Source: Anaerolineae bacterium
GTDB lineage: Bacteria; Chloroflexota; Anaerolineae; JAAYZQ01
NCBI GenBank assembly: GCA_016929795.1
Contig: JAFGIA010000432.1
Span: 1-12,255 of the forward strand
Direction: 5' to 3'
DNA length: 12,255 nucleotides
In this document: piece after piece, positions 5,007 through 11,174 of the stretch
Layout: every line of letters begins with the position of its first letter
How positions within the stretch are numbered: the stretch's first letter is position 1
Position numbers and translations under genes: made by a program
Notes under the pieces: model-generated
What the model was told of the DNA's origin: nothing
Database searches by the model: none
What the model saw: the letters and a program-made list of their open reading frames with translations, nothing else

Positions 5007-5834
5007 CTATCCGCGGTAGATCCGCGTCCCCACGTTCTCACCCTGCAGCGCCCGCGTCAGGTTCCCCGCCTCTCGCCCGTTCACCAGCAGCACTTCTTGC
5101 ACGCTGCGCGCGTTTGCCAGCGCATAGAGCATGGCCCGCTCCACCGCCAGGTCCTCCAGGTTGCGTGCCAGCAGCTCGTTCACCTCGATCTCGGGGATGA
5201 ACTCGGCCTGGGGGTCCTTTTTCGGGTCGGCCGTGAACAGCCCCTTTTCGTCCTTGACCAGGATGCAGCGCCTGGCGCCCACCACCTCGGCGGTGAGAAA
5301 TGCGCCGCTATCGGTGCGGTGGGGGGGAATGCGCCCCGCCTGCGGGGGCTCCTCCCACAGGCTGTAGGGCGGCATGGCGTGCATTACCGGGATCGCGCCC
5401 AGCGCCAGGTAGGCTGCCATCTTGACCACGTCGTCGTGCCCGATCTTGACGCCGCCTGCCGGCGCCAGCAGCATCGACACCATCAGCGCATTCTGCTCGC
5501 TGATGCTTGACCCTAGCTTGGCCAGCACACCCGTCGGCATGTCCAGGTCCAGGGCGATGGCGTAGGCGTGGCGGCTGCGCGTCCCCCCACCCGTCATCAC
5601 CAGCAGCTCGTGCTCCTTGCGTGCCGCCACAATCTCGGCCAGCAGCGGCAGCACCGTCTCGCGCCCGCGGTCGATGATGCTCTGCCCGCCGAGCTTGATT
5701 ACATTCAGGTTGGGCAGCATGCGGAACACGCCCTCGCCCTGGGTGCTCGCCAGCAACCCCCTATCCATCAGCGACTCGGCCATCAGCCGCGTCTCGATGT
5801 GCAGCCTCCCGCTCTCGTCTCTTCTCAGGCCCAT
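5007..5834 (-). CDS. Molybdenum storage protein (MoSto) subunit homologue, amino acid kinase superfamily
   Basis: This 275-residue protein belongs to the uridylate-kinase-like amino acid kinase superfamily. It shows NVIKLGGQSIIDRGRE (44-59), MTGGGTRSRHAYAIALDLDMPTG (80-102), RIPPHRTDSGAF (168-179) and VKDEKGLFTADPKKD (193-207). These follow the MosA/MosB subunits of Azotobacter molybdenum storage protein, which pack molybdate or tungstate as polyoxometalate clusters using ATP. Subunit length (about 270) agrees. Only one subunit gene is present, suggesting a homomer or a partner elsewhere. ATG 5834 has only a distant purine-rich site; M18 is an alternative. It is last in the leftward tungstate-transport run, 168 bases after tupA with a long hairpin between. 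A cytoplasmic W/Mo store is the best inference; a nucleotide kinase is less likely. Confidence 0.85.
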   Translation of the reverse strand: MGLRRDESGRLHIETRLMAESLMDRGLLASTQGEGVFRMLPNLNVIKLGGQSIIDRGRETVLPLLAEIVAARKEHELLVMTGGGTRSRHAYAIALDLDMPTGVLAKLGSSISEQNALMVSMLLAPAGGVKIGHDDVVKMAAYLALGAIPVMHAMPPYSLWEEPPQAGRIPPHRTDSGAFLTAEVVGARRCILVKDEKGLFTADPKKDPQAEFIPEIEVNELLARNLEDLAVERAMLYALANARSVQEVLLVNGREAGNLTRALQGENVGTRIYRG

Positions 5835-5876
5835 TCCAGTTTCTATTTCCCTTCGTTATATTTCTTTTTTGATGCG

Positions 5877-5909
5877 CACAGCACGTCCGCGTAACGCGGA
5901 CGTGCTGTG
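5877..5909. other. 15-bp perfect hairpin between tupA and the storage-protein gene
   Basis: CACAGCACGTCCGCG (5877-5891) pairs perfectly with CGCGGACGTGCTGTG (5895-5909), leaving a 3-base loop. In the leftward (gene) direction it is followed by CGCATCAAAAAAG, an A-run rather than a T-run, so it is not a classical terminator. It may attenuate or stabilise the transcript between tupA and the downstream gene. Confidence 0.6.
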
Positions 5910-6002
5910 GTAAAACAGCCGCTCCAGTATACAGGGTACGGCCCCATCCGTCAACAGGGCACTCTGATTTGGTGCCACCAGGCACCGGTCCGGGCGTCGC
6001 CT

Positions 6003-6353
6003 CTACTTGACCTGGATTTCGACGACGCCCTTTACCTGCACCTTGCCCGAAAATCCGGGCATCACGATGCTGAATCCACCCTTTTCGCGGAACGACACGA
6101 TGCAGTCGGCGCATCCCTGCACCTCGGCCAGTGTCGCTTCGCCCGTGTAGCCATCGTCGGCCACAAACACCACCGTGGTGGCATCGGCGTTCGGGCCGGC
6201 CAACGTCAGCAGGTCATTGATCAGCACACCCGTGTAGGTGCTCGTCTCGCCGTCCTTGTTCGTCGACTGGGCCTCGATCGTCGGCATGGCCCGCACTTCT
6301 TCCTCAGTCCAGCCGATCTCGTTGGCCACGTTGCCCGTGATCTTGAGCGCAGC
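6003..6353 (-). repeat. Direct repeat copy 1 (C-terminal domain of TupA)
   Basis: This 351-base stretch encodes the last 116 residues and stop of TupA. By residue-by-residue reading, about 100 of 116 residues match the end of the lipoprotein gene at 8926-9276. The DNA also matches closely in the same orientation, pointing to duplication or gene conversion. Confidence 0.85.
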
Positions 6354-7301
6354 ATCTGCAGCGCCGCCCGCCACCGGGTGGGCCTCGCGCCACAGCGCCG
6401 AGTCGGGAGTAAAGAGCGGCGCGCCAAACTCGGCCACGCCGAACTCGGCGATCATCTCCTGCGTCGGCATCGAGATCAGCCAGTCGATGAACTCGTTGGC
6501 CAGCTCGTTGTTGATCTTGTCACTCTTCTCAGGGTTCACGGCCAGCACGCCGTACGGGTTGAACAGGATCGGGTCCCCCTCGACCACGATCACCAGCTCC
6601 GTGCCCTCCAGTGTGCGCGCCAGGTAGGTTGCCCTGTCGCTGAGCGTGTACGCCTGCTGCTCGTCGGCCATCGTCAGCACGGCCCCCATCCCCTGGCCCG
6701 CCGAGATGTACCAGTCGCCTGTCGGCTCGATGCCCGCGGCGCTCCACACCGCCTTTTCTTTCGTGTGCGTTCCCGAGTCGTCGCCGCGCGACACAAAGGG
6801 CGCTTCCGCTTCGGCCATCTTGGCGAACGCGGCGGCTGCGTCGGTCATGCCCGCGATCCCGGCGGGATCGTCGGGCGGGCCGACGATGATAAAATCGTTA
6901 TACATCACGTCCTCGCGGCGCACGCCGTGCCCCGCGTCCATGAAGGCATCCTCGCGCGAGCGGGCGTGCACCAGCAGCACGTCGGCGTCCCCTGCCTCGC
7001 CCAGCTCGATCGCCTGCCCTGTGCCCACGGCGATCACTTCGACCGGCACGCCGGCCTGCGCCTCAAAGTCGGGCAGGATCACGTCGAGCAGGCCCGAGTC
7101 CTGGGTGCTCGTCGTCGTCGCCAGGATCAGTCGTCCGCCCTCCGCTGCCGGCTCTGCTGTCGGTTCGGCTGGGGCCGCCGTCGGCTCTGCCGGCGCCGCC
7201 GTCGGTTCCGCTGGCACCGCCGTCGGTTCCGTGCCGCACCCCACCATCAGCCCCAGGATCAGGGCCACCAACAGAAACAGATTTACGACTCGCTTGTTCA
7301 T
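6003..7301 (-). CDS. tupA: Tungstate-binding lipoprotein TupA with an extra C-terminal domain
   Basis: The 432-residue product has a lipoprotein signal ending LGLMVGC (lipid Cys22) and a Pro/Thr/Ala/Glu repeat linker (about 24-54). The periplasmic-binding domain (about 57-310) carries ATTTSTQDSGLL (61-72), whose TTTS stretch is the tungstate-binding signature of TupA, and later SRGDDSGTHTKE. Typical TupA ends near 270 residues. Here residues 317-432 form an additional domain beginning ALKITGNVANEIGW, with a Cys pair GCADC, nearly the same as the C-terminus of the lipoprotein encoded at 8926-9783. AAGGAGG lies 7 bases before ATG 7301. It acts on the outer face of the membrane, delivering tungstate (or molybdate) to TupB/TupC just upstream. 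Order tupB-tupC-tupA differs from the usual tupABC. Confidence 0.9.
   Translation of the reverse strand: MNKRVVNLFLLVALILGLMVGCGTEPTAVPAEPTAAPAEPTAAPAEPTAEPAAEGGRLILATTTSTQDSGLLDVILPDFEAQAGVPVEVIAVGTGQAIELGEAGDADVLLVHARSREDAFMDAGHGVRREDVMYNDFIIVGPPDDPAGIAGMTDAAAAFAKMAEAEAPFVSRGDDSGTHTKEKAVWSAAGIEPTGDWYISAGQGMGAVLTMADEQQAYTLSDRATYLARTLEGTELVIVVEGDPILFNPYGVLAVNPEKSDKINNELANEFIDWLISMPTQEMIAEFGVAEFGAPLFTPDSALWREAHPVAGGAADAALKITGNVANEIGWTEEEVRAMPTIEAQSTNKDGETSTYTGVLINDLLTLAGPNADATTVVFVADDGYTGEATLAEVQGCADCIVSFREKGGFSIVMPGFSGKVQVKGVVEIQVK
7159..7230. repeat. 21-bp tandem repeat in the TupA linker
   Basis: Three full and one partial 21-base unit, each starting GTCGG(T/C)TC, begin at 7159, 7180, 7201 and 7222. 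They encode repeated AEPTAAP-type heptapeptides of the flexible linker after the lipid anchor. The number of units could vary between strains without breaking the frame. Confidence 0.8.
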
Positions 7302-7373
7302 TCTCTCCTCCTTATTTTATGAAACGACTTTCTCCAACTTGCTTCTTGCCGGCTCGTTCCTCATCCCCGCGTC

Positions 7374-7396
7374 TCCCAATCCAAAATCCAAAATCA
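7374..7396. repeat. Heptamer tandem repeat (CCAAAAT) at the tupC stop
   Basis: Two CCAAAAT units (7381-7394) follow a related CCCAAT, and the tupC stop codon (7396-7394) lies at the edge of the array. Such short tandem heptamers resemble the STRR repeats known between genes of cyanobacteria and other filamentous bacteria. Confidence 0.5.
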
Positions 7397-8125
7397 ATAC
7401 ACCATCTCTCCCGCCACGAACGCCCTTGTGCGTGGCTCCTCCGGCGCTTCAAAGAACGCCTCCACGTCTGCGAGCTCGACGATCTTGCCTTCGAGCATCA
7501 GTGCCACCCTGTCCGCCAGGCGCTTGGCCTGAAAGACGTTGTGCGTCACCAGTACCATCGTCGTCCCCTTGCTCCGGTTCAGCTCCGCCACGATCTCTTC
7601 GATGATGCTGATGTTGTACGGGTCGAGGTTGGCCGTCGGTTCGTCGAGGAGCAGCACATCGGGCTCGATCACGAGCGCGCGCGCCAGCGCCACGCGCTGC
7701 GCCTCGCCGCCCGAGAGGGTCCGGGCCCGCTGCCGTGCCAGGTGCGCCAGCCCCACCTGCTCCAGCGCCTGGGCGATGCGTCCATCCACGTCGCGCTGGC
7801 CGCGCAGGCCCAATCCGTATTTTACATTCGCGCGCACACTCCGGTTGAGCAGGAGCGGTCGCTGAAAGACCGTCGTCACCCGCCGGCGGTAGGCGAGCGG
7901 CATTGACTGCTGTGTGCTGAACTCGACGTCCAGGAAGCGGATGTGCCCTGTTGTCGGCGGCTCGAGAAAGTTGAGCAGGCGCAGCAGCGTGCTCTTGCCC
8001 GCGCCGCTCGGCCCCACCAGGGCCAGCACCTCGCCCCGCGCGATCTGGAGGTGCTCGACGTCCAGCACGGCCCTCTCGTCGTACCTCTTGCTGACGTTCT
8101 GCAGGCGGTAGATAGTTTCGCTCAT
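7394..8125 (-). CDS. tupC: Tungstate ABC transporter ATP-binding protein TupC
   Basis: This 243-residue ATPase is complete. It has Walker A GPSGAGKST (38-46), the Q-loop in VTTVFQRPLLL, the ABC signature LSGGEAQRVALARAL, Walker B VLLLDEPTANLD, and the switch histidine in VLVTHNVFQAKRLADRV. The FQRPLLLNRSVRANVKYGL stretch is of the type seen in tungstate/phosphate-type importers. Its ATG (8125-8123) overlaps the TGA of tupB by 4 bases (ATGA), so translation is coupled. It powers uptake through TupB with TupA as the binding protein. The neighbouring TupA signature gives the substrate; from this protein alone, molybdate or another oxyanion would fit as well. Confidence 0.92.
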   Translation of the reverse strand: MSETIYRLQNVSKRYDERAVLDVEHLQIARGEVLALVGPSGAGKSTLLRLLNFLEPPTTGHIRFLDVEFSTQQSMPLAYRRRVTTVFQRPLLLNRSVRANVKYGLGLRGQRDVDGRIAQALEQVGLAHLARQRARTLSGGEAQRVALARALVIEPDVLLLDEPTANLDPYNISIIEEIVAELNRSKGTTMVLVTHNVFQAKRLADRVALMLEGKIVELADVEAFFEAPEEPRTRAFVAGEMVY

Positions 8126-8811
8126 TCGTCGAACGTCCTCCCCTGCAGGGCCAGCATGGCCAGGTTGGTGATGAACGAGATCGTCAACAATACCACGCCG
8201 ATGGCCATCGCCAGGTCAAAGTTGCCCTTGCGTGTTTCGAGCACGATCGCCGTGGTCAGCACGCGCGTGCTCCCCTCAATGTTCCCGCCCACCATCATCA
8301 CCGCACCCACCTCGGAGATGATGGAGCCGAACCCGGCAATGACCGATACGATCACGCCGATCCGCGCCTCCACCAGGACCGCCACCGCCGTCTGCCACGA
8401 CGTGGCCCCCAGGGCCTGGACCTGCATTCGCAACTGCGGGTCAACGCCCATCACGGCTGCCATGGTAAAACCGGCGACGAGTGGGAATGAGATGATCGTC
8501 TGCGCCACCACCATCGCCCCCGGCGTGAACAGGTCGGGCACCCACGCTGCACCAATCTGGCCCAGCGGCCCGCTGCGCGACAGCATCAGGTACACGAACA
8601 GGCCCACCACCACCGGCGGAAACCCCATACCGGTGTAGAGCAGTGCGATCACCAGCCTGCGCCCCACGAACCGCCGCAGGCCCATCACCGCCCCCAGCGG
8701 GATGCCGATCACCGTACTGAACGCCAGTGCGATGCCCGACACGGTCATCGATAGTACAATGATCTCCATCAACGCTGGATCCAGCGTTGCGATCAGCCGG
8801 AAGGCTTCCAA
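8122..8811 (-). CDS. tupB: Tungstate ABC transporter permease TupB
   Basis: The permease, 229 residues as drawn, has several hydrophobic helices, among them VSGIALAFSTVIGIPLGAVMGL and the C-terminal AMAIGVVLLTISFITNLAML. The conserved cytoplasmic loop ALGATSWQTAVAVLVEARIGVIVS contacts the ATPase, and EVGAVMMVGGNIEGSTRVLTTAI is typical of TupB/ModB-like permeases. The start is uncertain: TTG 8811 has no ribosome site, while the frame stays open upstream as DEIINGL and GGGAGGTAGGAAG lies at about 8836-8848. That would suit a start near ATT 8826 or ATA 8835, so a rare start codon is possible. It forms the membrane channel, with TupC encoded 4 bases overlapping downstream. Confidence 0.9.
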   Translation of the reverse strand: MEAFRLIATLDPALMEIIVLSMTVSGIALAFSTVIGIPLGAVMGLRRFVGRRLVIALLYTGMGFPPVVVGLFVYLMLSRSGPLGQIGAAWVPDLFTPGAMVVAQTIISFPLVAGFTMAAVMGVDPQLRMQVQALGATSWQTAVAVLVEARIGVIVSVIAGFGSIISEVGAVMMVGGNIEGSTRVLTTAIVLETRKGNFDLAMAIGVVLLTISFITNLAMLALQGRTFDE

Positions 8812-8879
8812 CAGGCCGTTGATAATCTCGTCTATCTTCCTACCTCCCGCTGGTCTTCTCCCGCTCGCGGCGGATCACG

Positions 8880-8895
8880 CCCGAGGGTACTCGGG
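8880..8895. other. Small hairpin in the leader before tupB
   Basis: CCCGAG (8880-8885) and CTCGGG (8890-8895) form a 6-bp stem with a 4-base loop in the 114-base gap between the lipoprotein stop and tupB. A second GC-rich self-complementary stretch (CCGCTCGCGG, 8861-8870) lies close by. The gap is too short and too simple for a known molybdenum-cofactor riboswitch. Confidence 0.3.
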
Positions 8896-8925
8896 ACATC
8901 CACCGCACCGCGTCGCACGTCCCGC

Positions 8926-9276
8926 CTACTTGACCTGGATCTCGACGACCCCCTTGACCTGCACGTTCCCGGGAAATCCCGGCAGCACCGTGCTAAAGCC
9001 ACCCTGGTTGCGGAACGACACGATGCAGTCGGCGCACCCCTGCACCTCGGCCAGTGTCACCTCGGCTGTGTAGCCATCGTCGGCGACAAACACCACCGTC
9101 GTCGCATCCGCCTTCGGCCCCGCGGCTTCGAGCAGGTCGTTGATCAGCACGCCCGTGTAGGTGCTCGTCTCGCCGGCCTTGTTCGTCGACTGCGCCTCGA
9201 TGGTGTCCATCGCGCGCACCTTTTCCTCGCTCCAACCGATCTCATTCTCCACGTTGCCCGTGATCTTGAGCGCAGC
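8926..9276 (-). repeat. Direct repeat copy 2 (C-terminal domain of the lipoprotein)
   Basis: This is the partner of 6003-6353, in the same orientation and 2.9 kb away. The two copies bracket most of tupA plus tupC and tupB, so recombination between them would delete the transporter and fuse the two proteins in frame. Confidence 0.85.
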
Positions 9277-9783
9277 GTTCTCGGGGATGCCGGCCGCGCC
9301 TGCACTCGTCTCGTTCACCTGGATTACCTGGAGCTGGAACACCCACCGGTTGGCCGGCGTAAAGGGGGTCACCAGCCGGATCGGCCCGTGATCCGGATCG
9401 GCCGTCGCGATCCACTCGCCCTCTTCCTTCAGCGCCACGATGGCGTCAGGCAGCTCGTCCTTGGGCACCTCGATCGCGTATCCGTCCGCGGCAATCGCCG
9501 TGATGCTCGCGAAATCGGCCGGGGCGCCTGCATCCGCCAGGATCTTGTCGAGCGACACGCCGCTCCACGACCCGACAGTGTCCTCGCCCGTCGACCTTTC
9601 CATCAAGATCTCTTTCAGATCGACCTGCTCCATCTCTGCCAGGTCGGCGTAGCTCAGGGCCAGCGGGTTCGACACCGCGCCGCCGATTTCCAGCGTCCAA
9701 TCCGTTTTCGGCGCGCTGCTGCCACACGCCCCCAGGCTCACCACCAGCAGAACCGCCACCAGGGCCCAAACCTTTACACGCAT
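8926..9783 (-). CDS. Lipoprotein with two molybdopterin-binding-fold-like domains
   Basis: ATG 9783 is preceded by GAGGAGG at a good distance; the frame is open further upstream but that part is repeat-derived. The 285-residue product has a lipoprotein signal, VVSLGAC with Cys20. Domain 1 (about 25-165) has WTLEIGGAVSNPLALSYADL, then WSGVSLDKILADAG, AADGYAIEVPKDEL and GPIRLVTP, the pattern of the sulfite-oxidase-type molybdopterin-binding fold (PF00174-like). Domain 2 (170-285, from ALKITGNVENEIGW) looks like a second, shorter version with YTGVLINDLLEAAG, ADDGYTAEVTL and a GCADC cysteine pair; it is almost repeated at the end of TupA. The usual cofactor cysteine is not evident, so it may bind rather than catalyse. 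It is encoded immediately upstream of tupB. The fold assignment is inference. Confidence 0.75.
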   Translation of the reverse strand: MRVKVWALVAVLLVVSLGACGSSAPKTDWTLEIGGAVSNPLALSYADLAEMEQVDLKEILMERSTGEDTVGSWSGVSLDKILADAGAPADFASITAIAADGYAIEVPKDELPDAIVALKEEGEWIATADPDHGPIRLVTPFTPANRWVFQLQVIQVNETSAGAAGIPENAALKITGNVENEIGWSEEKVRAMDTIEAQSTNKAGETSTYTGVLINDLLEAAGPKADATTVVFVADDGYTAEVTLAEVQGCADCIVSFRNQGGFSTVLPGFPGNVQVKGVVEIQVK

Positions 9784-9816
9784 CTTTCCCTCCTCTTGAG
9801 TGATCCCTTTCATTTT

Positions 9817-9884
9817 CATTCCGAGCGAAGCAAGGAACCTCCTGTTCCACTCCATCTTGTCATTCCGAGCGAAGCGAGGAATCT
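9817..9884. repeat. Two copies of a dispersed intergenic repeat
   Basis: CATTCCGAGCGAAGC followed by (A/G)AGGAA(C/T)CT occurs at 9817-9840 and again at 9861-9884, with two differences. The core CATTCCGAGCGAAGCGAGG is a familiar dispersed sequence between genes in many bacterial genomes. The pair fills most of the gap between the phosphodiesterase and lipoprotein genes. Confidence 0.7.
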
Positions 9885-9917
9885 CCACCTTCGATCTCGG
9901 AAGCACCTCCCACAACC

Positions 9918-11105
9918 CTACTTTCTCACAATCCATATCGGAATCAGCATATCCTCTTCGATCAGATGCCCGTGATTGCCCAACCTCCCTTCCTCTTCGA
10001 CCGTGTGCATGCCATGGTCCGCAAAAATGATCGTCATCGTGCCGGCGGGCAGTGCCGCCAGCAGCTCACCCACCGCCGCGTCCACCCCGTGGATGGCCGC
10101 TTCCTCCTCTGCCGTCCGTGGCCCATAGGTGTGGCCCGCGTCGTCGATGCCGTGAAAGTGGACCCAGAACAGGTCGGGCATGCCCGCGTCGAGCACGGCC
10201 AGCGCGTTCTGCCACACGTTATCGTCGGTGCTGCCGTTCCCGTCCCGGTCGCCCGACAGCGTCATCTCGGCATTGCGCAGGTTGAACGCCAGTGCGTTGC
10301 CCTCAACCGCCACCACCTGCATTCCTGCCGCGGTCGCCACGTCGAACAGCGTCTCTACCTCCGTCTTGCGGATGCCCCGCCATGCCACTCCGTTGACCGC
10401 CGGCAGTGCGCCTGTGAGCACCGCGGCCGATCCGACGCTTGTACAGGGCGGATAGACAGTCACGCCCGATAACGGCTCTCCGAGCGCCGCCAGGTTCGGG
10501 ATCACCCCTTGCTCCAGTGCGTCGAGATAGCGCACATAGCCGAATCCGTCGAGAAAGACGAGCATCACGTGCTCCGCCGTGCCCGCCGCCAGCAAGTTCC
10601 CCGTCGCCTGTGCGGGCGCCGCCAGCCCGAGTGCCGACGCTGCCGTTGGCGCCACGTCCACGATCGAGGCCTCGATGCTGCCCGTCACCTCCGCTGGCAC
10701 CACCTCCACCTGTGCTGGCGCAACCGTCTTCCCGCCAATGGTTACCTCGCCGTCGAGTGCCCACGTCGCATCCACTGCCACATCTGCGCCCCACTCGATC
10801 TCGTGGCGCGTGCCTTTGTCGTCGACTACGATGACCTTGTCAATCACCTGGTATCCGGCATTCCACAGCACGTGCTCCAATGGCACCGACTCGGCTTCTT
10901 CTTCATCCGGCGCCACCAGGCTTTTCAGCATCCCTCGATCGATCACCACTATCTCGCCGTCTGCCCTTACCAGCGCCGCATCCCACGACCCGGCACACGA
11001 GGCCATCGCTGCCGTCAAGAGAAGACTGACGACAAGGACAACTGCCCATCTCGTCCACGCCCTCCCGTCCCCGCTCCCCTTCCCTATGGTACCAACCACC
11101 GTCAT
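9918..11105 (-). CDS. Lipoprotein phosphodiesterase / alkaline phosphatase superfamily protein
   Basis: This 395-residue protein has an N-terminal hydrophobic signal ending TAAMASC (Cys37, probable lipid site). Metal-site motifs of the type I phosphodiesterase/nucleotide pyrophosphatase family follow: LVFLDGFGY (Asp186), PPCTSVGSAAVLTG (Thr222 likely nucleophile), FHGIDDAGHTYGP (Asp321, His325), FADHGMH (Asp363, His364) and GNHGH (His378 or His380). It would hydrolyse a phosphate or sulfate ester outside the membrane, using two metals. DRDGNGSTDD (286-295) looks like a calcium-binding loop. Residues about 40-142 precede the catalytic domain and may be another diverged copy of the neighbouring binding fold (PLEHVLWNAGYQVIDKVIVVDDKG). 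GAGGAG touches ATG 11105 directly, so GTG 11099 (spacing 6) may be the true start. The substrate is unknown. Confidence 0.85.
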   Translation of the reverse strand: MTVVGTIGKGSGDGRAWTRWAVVLVVSLLLTAAMASCAGSWDAALVRADGEIVVIDRGMLKSLVAPDEEEAESVPLEHVLWNAGYQVIDKVIVVDDKGTRHEIEWGADVAVDATWALDGEVTIGGKTVAPAQVEVVPAEVTGSIEASIVDVAPTAASALGLAAPAQATGNLLAAGTAEHVMLVFLDGFGYVRYLDALEQGVIPNLAALGEPLSGVTVYPPCTSVGSAAVLTGALPAVNGVAWRGIRKTEVETLFDVATAAGMQVVAVEGNALAFNLRNAEMTLSGDRDGNGSTDDNVWQNALAVLDAGMPDLFWVHFHGIDDAGHTYGPRTAEEEAAIHGVDAAVGELLAALPAGTMTIIFADHGMHTVEEEGRLGNHGHLIEEDMLIPIWIVRK

Positions 11106-11146
11106 CTCCTCAAAAGTTCCCCAGGCAAGCCAGGGTCCCCAACTGA

Positions 11147-11174
11147 TTCTAATCTCTAATCTCTAATTTCTAAT
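11147..11174. repeat. Four tandem heptamers (YTCTAAT) at the haem-protein stop
   Basis: TTCTAAT, CTCTAAT, CTCTAAT, TTCTAAT follow one another without a gap, and the stop codon of the upstream gene (11176-11174) begins at the array edge. This is the same kind of short tandem heptamer as at 7374-7396 but with a different unit. Confidence 0.7.

Noticed and set aside
5907..7322. Long + strand open frame (471 codons) opposite tupA
   Set aside because: It is antisense to a protein with clear TupA motifs, is rich in His/Arg/Gln, and has no family features or ribosome site. It is a by-product of high-GC codon use.
8812..8925. Possible molybdenum-cofactor riboswitch before tupB
   Set aside because: The gap is only 114 bases with one or two small stems, and the known riboswitch core is not recognisable.
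9784..9936. 51-residue N-terminal extension of the lipoprotein
   Set aside because: It is translated from the dispersed repeats. The signal peptide and ribosome site point to 9783.
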